A DNA stretch of 5,091 nt from Halanaerobiales bacterium (GCA_021736965.1 JAIPEV010000146.1:1-5091), one strand, 5' to 3'. Shown: positions 1 through 5,091, counted from the stretch's first letter. Numbers and translations are program-made. The notes: a model not told the origin generated them from the letters alone.

Positions 1-210
1 TGTGTAGATTCTTGTCCAATGTATCTTTTACCGTTGAAATTATCTGATTTAGCGCAATATGAAAAGTATGATATGTTAGATAAATATGATATACAAAGTT
101 GTATAGAATGTGGTTCTTGTTCTTATATATGTCCTTCAAACAGACCATTATTAGATTATATAAGAATAGGTAAGATGGAAGATATGAAATTGAAAAAATC
201 ATCACAGTAA
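1..210 (+). CDS. rnfC: RnfC, C-terminal end (partial; electron transport complex subunit C)
   Basis: This is the last 69 codons of the peripheral cytoplasmic subunit of the Rnf complex; the reading frame is open from base 1 and ends at TAA 208-210. RnfC carries the NAD(H)/FMN site and two [4Fe-4S] clusters that pass electrons between the membrane part and NAD+. Seen here are the tail of the first cluster motif (CVDSCP, window residues 1-6) and the complete second motif CIECGSCSYICP (residues 34-45), followed by the family-typical NRPLLDYIR and a basic tail. Family members of this clade are roughly 440 residues, so most of the protein, including the nucleotide-binding domain, lies upstream. 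An ATG at position 19 is internal and is not a real start, because the cluster motif continues upstream of it. The gene is followed 11 nt later by rnfD, consistent with one operon. The family assignment is firm, supported by the motif and the neighbouring genes. Confidence 0.95.
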   Translation, partial: CVDSCPMYLLPLKLSDLAQYEKYDMLDKYDIQSCIECGSCSYICPSNRPLLDYIRIGKMEDMKLKKSSQ

Positions 211-221
211 GGAGGATAGTT

Positions 222-1130
222 ATGAATAATGAACAGTTACTAGTTACACCAAATCCTCACATTAAGAGTTCAACATCTGTTGAAGAAATAATGTGGTCGG
301 TTGTATTTGCTTTATTACCTGCTGTTATAGCAGCAACTTATTTTTTTGGGTTACGAGCTTTATTAATTGTAATAACCAGTATAATAGGTGCAGTAATAAC
401 TGAATATGTCTTTTTAAAGATCCGGAAAAAAACAGTTGTAATTAATGATGGAAGTGCTGTATTAACAGGTTTGCTTTTAGCTTTAACTTTACCTCCTTCA
501 ATACCATTATGGACAGCTTTTTTAGGTAGTGTAGTAGGTATAGGTCTTGGAAAACAAGTTTTTGGAGGTTTAGGATTTAATCCTTTTAATCCTGCCCTAG
601 TAGGGAGGGCTTTTTTAACTGCTTCATATCCGGTTTTGATGACTACTTGGGTTGTAGATGGAAGATCAACTGCAACACCACTAAGTTTTATTTCAAACGG
701 TCAAGCAGTAAAATTGTGGGACTTATTTATAGGTAATACAGGTGGATCTTTAGGAGAGACATCTGCTTTAGCTCTTTTATTAGGTGCAGCTTATTTGATT
801 TATAAAGGCTACATAAATTGGAGAATACCATTTGGAATGATTTCGGTAGTAGTTATTATTACATATATTTCAGGAGAGAATCCCATTGTACATCTTTTTG
901 CGGGAAGTTTAATATTAGGAGCATTTTTTATGGCCACAGATATGGTCACTTCTCCTGTTACTAAGAAAGCAAGATGGATCTTTGGAATTGGGATTGGTTT
1001 ACTGGTTGTCATCATCAGGTTGTGGGGTGGATATCCAGAAGGTGTTATGTATTCAATACTATTAATGAATACAACAGTTCCTTTATTAGATAGATATCTA
1101 AAACCTAGAACTTTGGGGGTGGCAAGTTAA
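222..1130 (+). CDS. rnfD: RnfD, membrane subunit with covalent FMN (ion-translocating oxidoreductase complex subunit D)
   Basis: This is a 302-residue integral membrane subunit of Rnf, homologous to NqrB, with about nine or ten hydrophobic segments. Family signatures are GLGFNPFNPALVGRAFL (residues 116-132), GGSLGETSALALLLG (174-188), MATDMVTSPVTKKA (237-250) and RLWGGYPEG (266-274). The motif DGRSTATPL (146-154) matches the ApbE flavinylation pattern Dxx(S/T)xAT, which makes T152 the expected site of phosphoester-linked FMN on the outer side of the membrane. The usual glycine of SGAT is a threonine here (S149-T150-A151-T152). The length is normal for the family and nothing is missing. The ATG has a strong GGAGG at 211-215 with 6 nt spacing. 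The gene ends exactly one base before the rnfG start, implying translational coupling. The role in electron transfer and ion translocation is known for the family; the FMN site is inferred from the motif. Confidence 0.97.
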   Translation: MNNEQLLVTPNPHIKSSTSVEEIMWSVVFALLPAVIAATYFFGLRALLIVITSIIGAVITEYVFLKIRKKTVVINDGSAVLTGLLLALTLPPSIPLWTAFLGSVVGIGLGKQVFGGLGFNPFNPALVGRAFLTASYPVLMTTWVVDGRSTATPLSFISNGQAVKLWDLFIGNTGGSLGETSALALLLGAAYLIYKGYINWRIPFGMISVVVIITYISGENPIVHLFAGSLILGAFFMATDMVTSPVTKKARWIFGIGIGLLVVIIRLWGGYPEGVMYSILLMNTTVPLLDRYLKPRTLGVAS

Positions 1131-1688
1131 ATGGATACAAAGATCTCTAAGTTAGTAGTAACTTTATCTGTAATCGGAATAATTTCTGCTATCGCCCTAT
1201 CATTTGTATATCAATGGACAACACCATTTATCGAAAAACACCAGTTAGAAGCCAGAAAACAGGCAGTAAGATCTGTACTTCCTGAGGCAGAAGAGTTTCA
1301 GGAAAAAATTATTAATGGTATTACTTTTTTTGAAGGGTTTGATTCTTCTCAAAAAAGGATTGGAGTGGCTATGATTGCAAAAGGGCCGGGATACCAAAAT
1401 ATTATTGAAGTAATGATCGGTGTTAATTTAGAAAAAGATTATATATTTGGTATAGATGTTTTAAGCCATGAAGAGACCCCAGGATTAGGAGCAAGAATTA
1501 CTGGTCAACAATATAGAAAAAATTATCAAAATAAACCTTTTGGAGATTATAATGTGGTTAAAAGAACACCACAAAATGATCTAGAAGTAGAAGCAATTTC
1601 AGGGGCAACAATTTCTTCAAGGAGTGTTGCAAAGATTGTACAAGATGCTGTAAAAAAGATAAATGAAGCATATGGAGGTGGAGTTTAA
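1131..1688 (+). CDS. rnfG: RnfG, FMN-binding subunit (ion-translocating oxidoreductase complex subunit G)
   Basis: This is a 185-residue subunit with one N-terminal membrane anchor (about residues 7-28) and an FMN-binding domain facing the outside of the cell. In the Rnf relay its covalently attached FMN takes part in the extracytosolic leg of electron transfer. The flavinylation motif ISGATISS (156-163) places FMN on T160. The position that is usually Asp in Dxx(S/T)GAT is Glu (E154). The conserved stretch HEETPGLGARI (113-123) and the following K/Y/F-rich region are typical of the family. The start ATG abuts the rnfD stop (TAA 1128-1130) and has a purine-rich GGGGGTGG at 1115-1122 inside the rnfD coding end. 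The C-terminal GGGV codons contain the ribosome binding site of rnfE. The family and start are secure. Confidence 0.96.
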   Translation: MDTKISKLVVTLSVIGIISAIALSFVYQWTTPFIEKHQLEARKQAVRSVLPEAEEFQEKIINGITFFEGFDSSQKRIGVAMIAKGPGYQNIIEVMIGVNLEKDYIFGIDVLSHEETPGLGARITGQQYRKNYQNKPFGDYNVVKRTPQNDLEVEAISGATISSRSVAKIVQDAVKKINEAYGGGV

Positions 1689-2288
1689 ATGCTGAAAAAA
1701 ATATATAAGGACTTTAAAAATGGACTTTGGAAAGAGAATCCAATTATAGTATTAGTTATTGGTATGTGCCCCACCTTAGCTGTAACAAATACTGTCGAAA
1801 ATGGTTTGGCGATGGGAATAGCAACTTCATTTGTATTAATATCATCTGAAATAGTAATTTCTCTTTTCAAAAAATTAATACCTAATAACGTTAGGATCCC
1901 AAGCTTTATTTTGATAATAGCAACATTTGTTACCTTTACAGATTATTTTCTTAAAGCATTTTTTCCTGACATTGCAGCTTCTTTAAGCTTATTTATACCA
2001 TTAATTGTAGTTAACTGTTTGATTTTAGGAAGACAGGAAGCATTTGCTTCAAAAAATCCTACTTCTCGTGCAATAGCTGATGCATTAGGTATGGGTATAG
2101 GCTTTACTTGGGTTTTAGTTTTACTTAGTGCAGTTAGAGAACTTTTTGGAATGGGATCTATCTTTGGAATAGGAATTTTAGGAAGTTGGTATGAACCTAT
2201 GGTTATAATGGTTCTACCTGCAGGAGCCTTTTTAAGTTTAGGTATTCTTGTAGGTATAATGAATATGATCAAAAGGAGGGGTAATTAA
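1689..2288 (+). CDS. rnfE: RnfE, membrane subunit (electron transport complex subunit E)
   Basis: This is a 199-residue, six-helix membrane subunit of Rnf, homologous to NqrD and paralogous to RnfA. Helices lie roughly at residues 17-35, 37-60, 70-92, 97-117, 130-152 and 168-192. C27 in GMCPTLAVT and C110 in VVNCLILGRQEAFA are the two conserved cysteines. Together with the matching pair in RnfA they are known in the Rnf/Nqr family to hold an iron-sulfur cluster in the middle of the membrane, on the pseudo-twofold axis between the two subunits. Other family signatures are GLWKENPI (12-19) and DALGMGIGFT (131-140). The ATG directly follows the rnfG TAA and is preceded by GGAGGTGGAG at 1674-1683. 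The stop TAA (2286-2288) overlaps the rnfA ATG by one base. Length and motifs are normal. Confidence 0.96.
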   Translation: MLKKIYKDFKNGLWKENPIIVLVIGMCPTLAVTNTVENGLAMGIATSFVLISSEIVISLFKKLIPNNVRIPSFILIIATFVTFTDYFLKAFFPDIAASLSLFIPLIVVNCLILGRQEAFASKNPTSRAIADALGMGIGFTWVLVLLSAVRELFGMGSIFGIGILGSWYEPMVIMVLPAGAFLSLGILVGIMNMIKRRGN

Positions 2289-2878
2289 TGGAAGAGTTTA
2301 GAGTCGTACTTTTAGTTTTTATAAGTACAGTTTTAATAAATAACTTTATCTTAGTTAAGTTTTTAGGAATCTGCCCCTTTTTGGGAGTTTCAAAACAGGT
2401 AGAAACTGCTTTTAGTATGGGTCTAGCTACAACTTTTGTGATGACACTTACTGCTGCAGCAACTTGGTTAATTAATACATATATACTTGAAGCTTTAAAT
2501 TTACCCTTTTTAAGATATGTTTCTTTTATAATAGTAATTGCTTCTTTAGTACAGTTTGTAGAGATGTTTATTAGAAAATCTAGTCCAGTACTATATAAAG
2601 CACTTGGTATATTTTTACCTTTAATAACTACTAACTGTGCTATTTTAGGATTAGCTTTACTAATTCCATTAAATGGATATAACTTTATTACAAGTGTAGT
2701 ATTTGGCTTAGGAGCAGGTATTGGGTTTACTTTAGCTATAGTATTAATGGCTGGATTAAGAGAAACATTAGAATTTGGAGATGTGCCTGAAACTCTACAA
2801 GGAGTCCCTATCACATTGATTTTAGCTGGATTAATGGCTATGGCTTTTATGGGTTTTTCAGGATTAATATCGATATAG
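2288..2878 (+). CDS. rnfA: RnfA, membrane subunit (electron transport complex subunit A)
   Basis: This is a 196-residue, six-helix membrane protein homologous to NqrE, the inverted-topology partner of RnfE. Hydrophobic segments lie at about 5-26, 40-62, 73-95, 101-125, 134-156 and 173-194. C29 in GICPFLGVSK and C117 in TTNCAILG are the conserved cluster ligands, expected to complete the membrane iron-sulfur site with C27 and C110 of RnfE. The motif NNFILVKFLG (18-27) is also characteristic. The ATG lies in a TAATG overlap with the end of rnfE and is served by AGGAGGG at 2274-2280 with 7 nt spacing, so the two paralogues are probably made in equal amounts by coupled translation. The gene ends at TAG 2876-2878, followed by 33 nt to rnfB. 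Nothing is truncated. Confidence 0.97.
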   Translation: MEEFRVVLLVFISTVLINNFILVKFLGICPFLGVSKQVETAFSMGLATTFVMTLTAAATWLINTYILEALNLPFLRYVSFIIVIASLVQFVEMFIRKSSPVLYKALGIFLPLITTNCAILGLALLIPLNGYNFITSVVFGLGAGIGFTLAIVLMAGLRETLEFGDVPETLQGVPITLILAGLMAMAFMGFSGLISI

Positions 2879-2899
2879 TATATTAAATATAAGATTAGT

Positions 2900-2914
2900 G
2901 GAGGTGACAATGTG
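2900..2914 (+). promoter_or_regulatory. Ribosome binding site and GTG start of rnfB
   Basis: GGAGGTGA (2900-2907) precedes ATGTG (2910-2914). The ATG at 2910 opens only a ten-codon frame that stops at TGA 2940-2942, while the GTG at 2912 opens the full rnfB frame. Its N-terminus (a short polar start, then a Gly-rich hydrophobic helix ending in KKFHVEVD) fits RnfB proteins. Measured from GGAGG (2900-2904), the spacing to GTG is 7 nt. The GTG is therefore taken as the real start, although ribosomes could also be diverted to the overlapping ATG. Confidence 0.75.
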
Positions 2915-3901
2915 GATCCGGTTTATATATATTCTATTTTGAGCATGGGAGGAATAGGTGCAATATTAGCTATAGGATTAGGTCTTGCATCTAAAAAGTT
3001 CCATGTTGAGGTAGATGAAAGAATCACACAAGTTGAAGAAATACTTCCGGGAGCAAACTGTGGTGCATGTGGATTTGCAGGTTGTAGTAGTTTTGCACAA
3101 GCAGTTATAAATGGTAATACAGAGCTAACAGGTTGTCCTGTTGGAGGAGAAGTTGTTGCAGATAAAATTGCCGAAATTTTAGGTGTTGAAGGTGAAACAA
3201 ATGAAACTGTTAGAGCTCAATTACTCTGTAATGGAGGAATTAAGGAAACAAAAAAATTATCTAACTATCAAGGTATTAAAACTTGCAAAGCTGCTGATTC
3301 AATTAATGGAGGCACCAAAAGTTGTCAGTACTCATGTTTAGGATATGGTGATTGTATGGAAGCCTGTCCATTTGATGCAATAACAATAAGTGATAATGGA
3401 TTGCCAATAATTGATAAAGAAAAATGTACAGGTTGTGGGAAATGTGTTACTGCTTGTCCAAAAAATATTATTGTGTTGGCTCCTGAAACCAAATTAAATC
3501 ATATAAGATGTTCATCACATGATCCTGGTAAGGTTGTGTCGAAAATATGTGAAGTAGGTTGTATCGGTTGTACACTCTGTGTAAAAGCCTGTCCAGTTGA
3601 TGCAATTACTATGAAAGATAATCTTGCAGTAATTGATTATGATAAATGTATAAACTGTGGAATTTGTTCAACGAAGTGTCCAACAAATACAATTGAGTTT
3701 AATGGAAGATTAATTGAAAAATTAATTATAACAGATAACTGTGTGGGATGTACTAGATGTAAAAAAGCCTGTCCAGTTGATGCGATTAGCGGAGAGATAA
3801 AGAAAGTTCATGAGATAGATCAAGATAAGTGTGTACAATGTGGATTATGTGCTAAAGTGTGTAAAGTAGATGATGCTATTATAGTTACATATAAAGATTA
3901 G
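2912..3901 (+). CDS. rnfB: RnfB, multi-cluster ferredoxin-type subunit (electron transport complex subunit B)
   Basis: This is a 329-residue subunit expected to accept electrons from reduced ferredoxin and feed them into the membrane complex. It has an N-terminal membrane anchor (about 5-26), then a four-Cys [4Fe-4S] domain with C50, C53, C58 and C75 (Cx2Cx4Cx16C, in the NCGACGFAGC context). A linker with C106 and C125 follows, then six ferredoxin-type motifs ending at C152, C182, C227, C256, C287 and C317. That gives up to seven [4Fe-4S] sites by motif count. Proteobacterial RnfB (about 190 residues) has only the first domain plus two motifs; the extended form is usual in Clostridia and Acetobacterium. 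The last motif, CVQCGLCAKVCK (307-318), has Lys where Pro is normal. The start is GTG with GGAGGTGA at 2900-2907; an overlapping ATG at 2910 is out of frame, and the first in-frame ATG (codon 12) would cut the anchor. Confidence 0.96.
   Translation: MDPVYIYSILSMGGIGAILAIGLGLASKKFHVEVDERITQVEEILPGANCGACGFAGCSSFAQAVINGNTELTGCPVGGEVVADKIAEILGVEGETNETVRAQLLCNGGIKETKKLSNYQGIKTCKAADSINGGTKSCQYSCLGYGDCMEACPFDAITISDNGLPIIDKEKCTGCGKCVTACPKNIIVLAPETKLNHIRCSSHDPGKVVSKICEVGCIGCTLCVKACPVDAITMKDNLAVIDYDKCINCGICSTKCPTNTIEFNGRLIEKLIITDNCVGCTRCKKACPVDAISGEIKKVHEIDQDKCVQCGLCAKVCKVDDAIIVTYKD
3583..3783 (+). repeat. Direct 21-nt repeat marking duplicated ferredoxin units within rnfB
   Basis: Bases 3583-3603 and 3763-3783 are identical over 21 nt and lie 180 nt (60 codons) apart in the same frame. 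Both encode the KACPVDA part of a cluster motif (C227 and C287 of RnfB). A third, less exact relative beginning at 3361 encodes EACPFDAI (C152). The two copies belong to tandem two-cluster units, roughly residues 213-262 and 274-325, whose protein sequences have otherwise diverged. This is an intragenic domain repeat and not a mobile or intergenic repeat. Confidence 0.8.
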
Positions 3902-3933
3902 ATTTGATCAGTATAGATAAATTTCTGATTTAT

Positions 3934-3964
3934 ATCCGGGCAATAAAGCTCGGATTTTTCTTTT
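3934..3964 (+). terminator. Intrinsic terminator after rnfB
   Basis: Bases 3934-3941 pair with 3948-3955 in an 8 bp stem (ATCCGGGC with GCTCGGAT, containing one G-T wobble) around a six-base AATAAA loop. It is followed by T(5)C T(4) at 3955-3964. It begins 33 nt after the rnfB stop, in the expected place for the end of the rnf transcript. The stem is the only GC-rich patch in the intergenic region, which strengthens the call. It should largely separate rnf transcription from the downstream genes. Confidence 0.9.
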
Positions 3965-3996
3965 ATAAATTGGTTTAGTTTAATTTATATATATGA

Positions 3997-4025
3997 TAGA
4001 CATTTAACTCAAAAAATGTTAAAAT
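3997..4025 (+). promoter_or_regulatory. Sigma-A-type promoter for the NusG_II / Gx unit
   Basis: TAGACA (3997-4002) serves as -35 with five of six consensus bases. It is followed by a 17 nt spacer and TAAAAT (4020-4025) as -10. A TG at 4017-4018, one base upstream of the -10, gives an extended -10 element. The start of transcription would be near 4032, leaving a leader of about 20 nt that contains the ribosome binding site at 4036-4040. A weaker overlapping alternative is TTGGTT (3970-3975), 16 nt, TATGAT (3992-3997). No operator-like palindrome was recognised around it. Confidence 0.65.
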
Positions 4026-4035
4026 AATAACGATT

Positions 4036-4054
4036 AGGAGTTGAAATTTAATTG
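4036..4054 (+). promoter_or_regulatory. Ribosome binding site and TTG start of the NusG_II gene
   Basis: AGGAG (4036-4040) lies 11 nt before TTG 4052-4054. An in-frame TAA at 4049-4051 directly precedes the TTG, so no earlier start exists in this frame. The next in-frame ATG (codon 26) would delete half of the membrane anchor. TTG is thus the best start, but the long spacing and weak codon suggest low translation. Confidence 0.6.
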
Positions 4055-4471
4055 CAAAATATTAACAAATTTTTAACATTTTATGATAAAATTTTAATAG
4101 TATTTATAATAGTATTTTCTCTTGGAATGATTATCTATCCTTTTGTTAGTGCATATTTATCAGATGAACAGGATTTACAGTCTAGTATTTATATAAAGGT
4201 TGGTTCAAATCAAGTTCAAAAAATTCCACTTACAGATACTTATCGAGAGGACCCACTCATGATAGAAGTTAATGGGCCCCTGGGTATGAGTATCATTGAA
4301 GCTTATAATGGGAGAGTCAGATTAAAAGAAGCTCCTAAAGAAGATCCAGCTAAAATTTGTGAAAAAACAGGATGGATTTCTAAATCTGGACCTTCAATAA
4401 TATGTGTACCTAATAGGGTTTCAATTTGGATTGAAGAGGAAAATAGTGATATTGATACGGTATCATGGTAA
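4052..4471 (+). CDS. Membrane-anchored NusG domain II protein (EetA-like)
   Basis: This is a 139-residue protein with one N-terminal membrane helix (about 13-35) followed by a small domain expected outside the cytoplasm. Residues 70-129 fit the NusG_II family: IEVNGPLG, a strand ending in YNGRVRLKE (85-93), ICEKTGWISKSGPSIICVPNRVSIWI (102-127, given here in two pieces: ICEKTGWIS and KSGPSIICVPN). C103 and C118 are present. The position where relatives usually have Cys in CPxxxC appears to be D98. Despite the name, the domain is not the transcription factor NusG; stand-alone membrane forms occur beside Gx transporters, ApbE and Rnf or extracellular electron transfer genes. From memory, the Listeria EetA protein belongs to this type. 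No biochemical role can be assigned; participation in extracytosolic redox or flavin handling is inference from context. It has its own promoter and is separated from rnfB by a terminator. Confidence 0.85.
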   Translation: MQNINKFLTFYDKILIVFIIVFSLGMIIYPFVSAYLSDEQDLQSSIYIKVGSNQVQKIPLTDTYREDPLMIEVNGPLGMSIIEAYNGRVRLKEAPKEDPAKICEKTGWISKSGPSIICVPNRVSIWIEEENSDIDTVSW

Positions 4472-4548
4472 CTTATTATTGTCTAAGATATGAAGGAGTA
4501 TAACACTTTTTGTTGAAATATTTAAAGTGAGTCTTTGAATTTTGAAAT

Positions 4549-4564
4549 GAGGTTTTAATTGATG
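4549..4564 (+). promoter_or_regulatory. Ribosome binding site and start choice of the Gx-transporter gene
   Basis: GAGG (4549-4552) is followed by TTG at 4559 (6 nt spacing) and, immediately after it in the same frame, ATG at 4562 (9 nt spacing). Both are possible. ATG is preferred as the stronger codon, and the proteins would differ by one residue only. Confidence 0.5.
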
Positions 4565-5080
4565 AAAACCAGAAGAATTGTAATAGTTGCTCTCTTAGTT
4601 GGTCTAGGTCTTATCTTGCATTTAGTAGAAAATATGTTACCTCTTACATATATAATACCAGGAGCAAAGCTTGGTTTGGCAAATTTAGTTAATCTATTAG
4701 GATTAATAATATTTGGTTTTTTTGCCGGGCTACAAATTCTTCTTTTAAGAATTTTTCTAGGCTCATTATTGGCTGGTACTTTTATGACGATTAATTTTTA
4801 TTTAAGTTTGAGTGGTGGTCTTTTAGGGTATTTAATCATGAGTTTGTTTTTTTATTATTTTAGAGACAAATTTAGTATAATTGGTCTCAGTTTATTAGGT
4901 GCAGTTTTTCATAATGTAGGACAGATTGTTACTGCTTTTTTTATAATATCGAATGATGCTATATTTTATTATTTACCATACTTGATCTTACTTGCTTTAC
5001 CGACAGGTTTTGGTGTCGGTCTAATAGTTATCTTTACTTATAATTATTTACCAAATGAGCTAAAATGGATTGATAAATAA
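4562..5080 (+). CDS. Gx transporter family membrane protein (heptaprenyl diphosphate synthase component I-like, EetB-like)
   Basis: This is a 172-residue, very hydrophobic protein with about five or six membrane segments. Family hallmarks are E23 in the first helix-loop region, PGAKLGLANLVNL (33-45), LLRIFLGSLLAGTF (61-74), SLSGGLLGY (82-90) and GAVFHNVGQIVTA (113-125). The last two are typical of the Gx / Hpre_diP_synt_I family. The older name 'heptaprenyl diphosphate synthase component I' is probably misleading, since the fold resembles the substrate-binding subunits of small-molecule (ECF-type) transporters and no prenyltransferase DDxxD motif is present. It lies 90 nt after the NusG_II gene with no terminator between, so the two are likely cotranscribed. 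The pairing matches EetA/EetB in flavin-based electron transfer loci, where ApbE and a polyprenyl synthase are common neighbours. The substrate is unknown; a flavin or quinone precursor is a guess from context. The start could be TTG 4559 instead. Confidence 0.87.
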   Translation: MKTRRIVIVALLVGLGLILHLVENMLPLTYIIPGAKLGLANLVNLLGLIIFGFFAGLQILLLRIFLGSLLAGTFMTINFYLSLSGGLLGYLIMSLFFYYFRDKFSIIGLSLLGAVFHNVGQIVTAFFIISNDAIFYYLPYLILLALPTGFGVGLIVIFTYNYLPNELKWIDK

Positions 5081-5091
5081 TGAATAATAAA
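5080..5091 (+). CDS. Possible start of a next gene (partial, runs off the window)
   Basis: The final A of the preceding TAA stop is shared with an ATG (5080-5082) in a TAATG overlap, and the four visible codons (MNNK) stay open to the end of the window. Such overlaps are common for coupled genes, and rnfE/rnfA in this window use the same arrangement. No good ribosome binding site is seen just upstream, only a weak GGAT at 5067-5070, and four codons cannot identify a product. In similar loci a polyprenyl synthase or an ApbE flavin transferase often follows, but nothing here shows that. Confidence 0.25.

Noticed and set aside
809..1015. Short - strand frame inside rnfD
   Set aside because: It lies fully inside a conserved gene and its product resembles no known family.
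1685..1870. Short - strand frame over the start of rnfE
   Set aside because: It overlaps the rnfE start and N-terminus, which are well supported by motifs and a ribosome binding site.
1943..2272. Open frame on the - strand across rnfE
   Set aside because: It is a shadow of rnfE with the same low-complexity IPIPK-type composition and no family resemblance.
222..2878. Nqr (NADH:quinone oxidoreductase) in place of Rnf
   Set aside because: The RnfD/G/E/A subunits are homologous to Nqr subunits, but the presence of RnfB, the RnfC double-cluster tail and the C-D-G-E-A-B order identify Rnf.
2269..2910. Long open frame of 213 codons on the - strand across rnfA
   Set aside because: It mirrors the well-supported rnfA gene, its translation is Pro/Ile/Lys-rich as expected of the reverse complement of a membrane protein gene, and it has no recognisable domain.
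2879..2911. The 33 nt gap between rnfA and rnfB as a regulatory or processing site
   Set aside because: It is short and AT-rich, with no hairpin or promoter-like pair visible beyond the rnfB ribosome binding site.
3917..3933. ATAAAT / ATTTAT inverted repeat with a five-base loop just before the terminator
   Set aside because: A six-pair all-AT stem is weak and expected by chance in such AT-rich DNA; the adjacent GC-containing hairpin explains termination.
4513..4540. Possible promoter TTGAAA, 16 nt, TTGAAT before the Gx gene
   Set aside because: The -10 matches only four of six bases and lacks the key second-position A; transcription would begin almost at the ribosome binding site. Cotranscription from the promoter at 3997 is simpler.

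Overview
The window is AT-rich DNA from an anaerobic bacterium, most likely a low-GC Firmicute of the Clostridia or Halanaerobiia type. The reasons are the rnfC-D-G-E-A-B gene order, the long clostridial form of RnfB with many iron-sulfur motifs, and strong GGAGG-type ribosome binding sites. The exact lineage cannot be fixed from the sequence alone.

Positions 1-3901 hold the 3' end of rnfC followed by complete rnfD, rnfG, rnfE, rnfA and rnfB, all on the + strand and nearly touching: an 11 nt gap, two stop/start abutments, one 1-nt overlap and a 33 nt gap. Together they encode the Rnf complex, a membrane ferredoxin:NAD+ oxidoreductase that couples electron flow to Na+ or H+ export. Electrons are expected to enter through the iron-sulfur clusters of RnfB, cross the membrane by way of the Cys-bound cluster of RnfA/RnfE and the covalent FMNs of RnfG and RnfD, and reach NAD+ at RnfC. 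The key residues for each step are visible, including the flavinylation threonines of RnfD (T152) and RnfG (T160) and the paired membrane cysteines of RnfA (C29, C117) and RnfE (C27, C110).

A clear intrinsic terminator (3934-3964) closes the rnf unit. It is followed by a good sigma-A-like promoter (3997-4025, extended -10) that starts a second unit on the same strand. This second unit encodes a membrane-anchored NusG domain II protein (4052-4471) and a Gx-transporter / 'heptaprenyl diphosphate synthase component I' family membrane protein (4562-5080). The pair resembles the EetA/EetB pair of flavin-based extracellular electron transfer loci. Its position beside Rnf suggests an accessory role in extracytosolic redox, flavin or quinone metabolism, but this is inference. 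A further gene may begin at 5080, in a TAATG overlap, and run off the window.

No mobile element, CRISPR array, tRNA or rRNA was seen. The largest stretch without a gene is the 150 nt between rnfB and the NusG_II gene, which holds the terminator and promoter. The most notable oddities are a near-perfect internal repeat in the RnfB ferredoxin region, a NusG_II domain that appears to lack one of its usual cysteines, and an atypical last cluster motif in RnfB.
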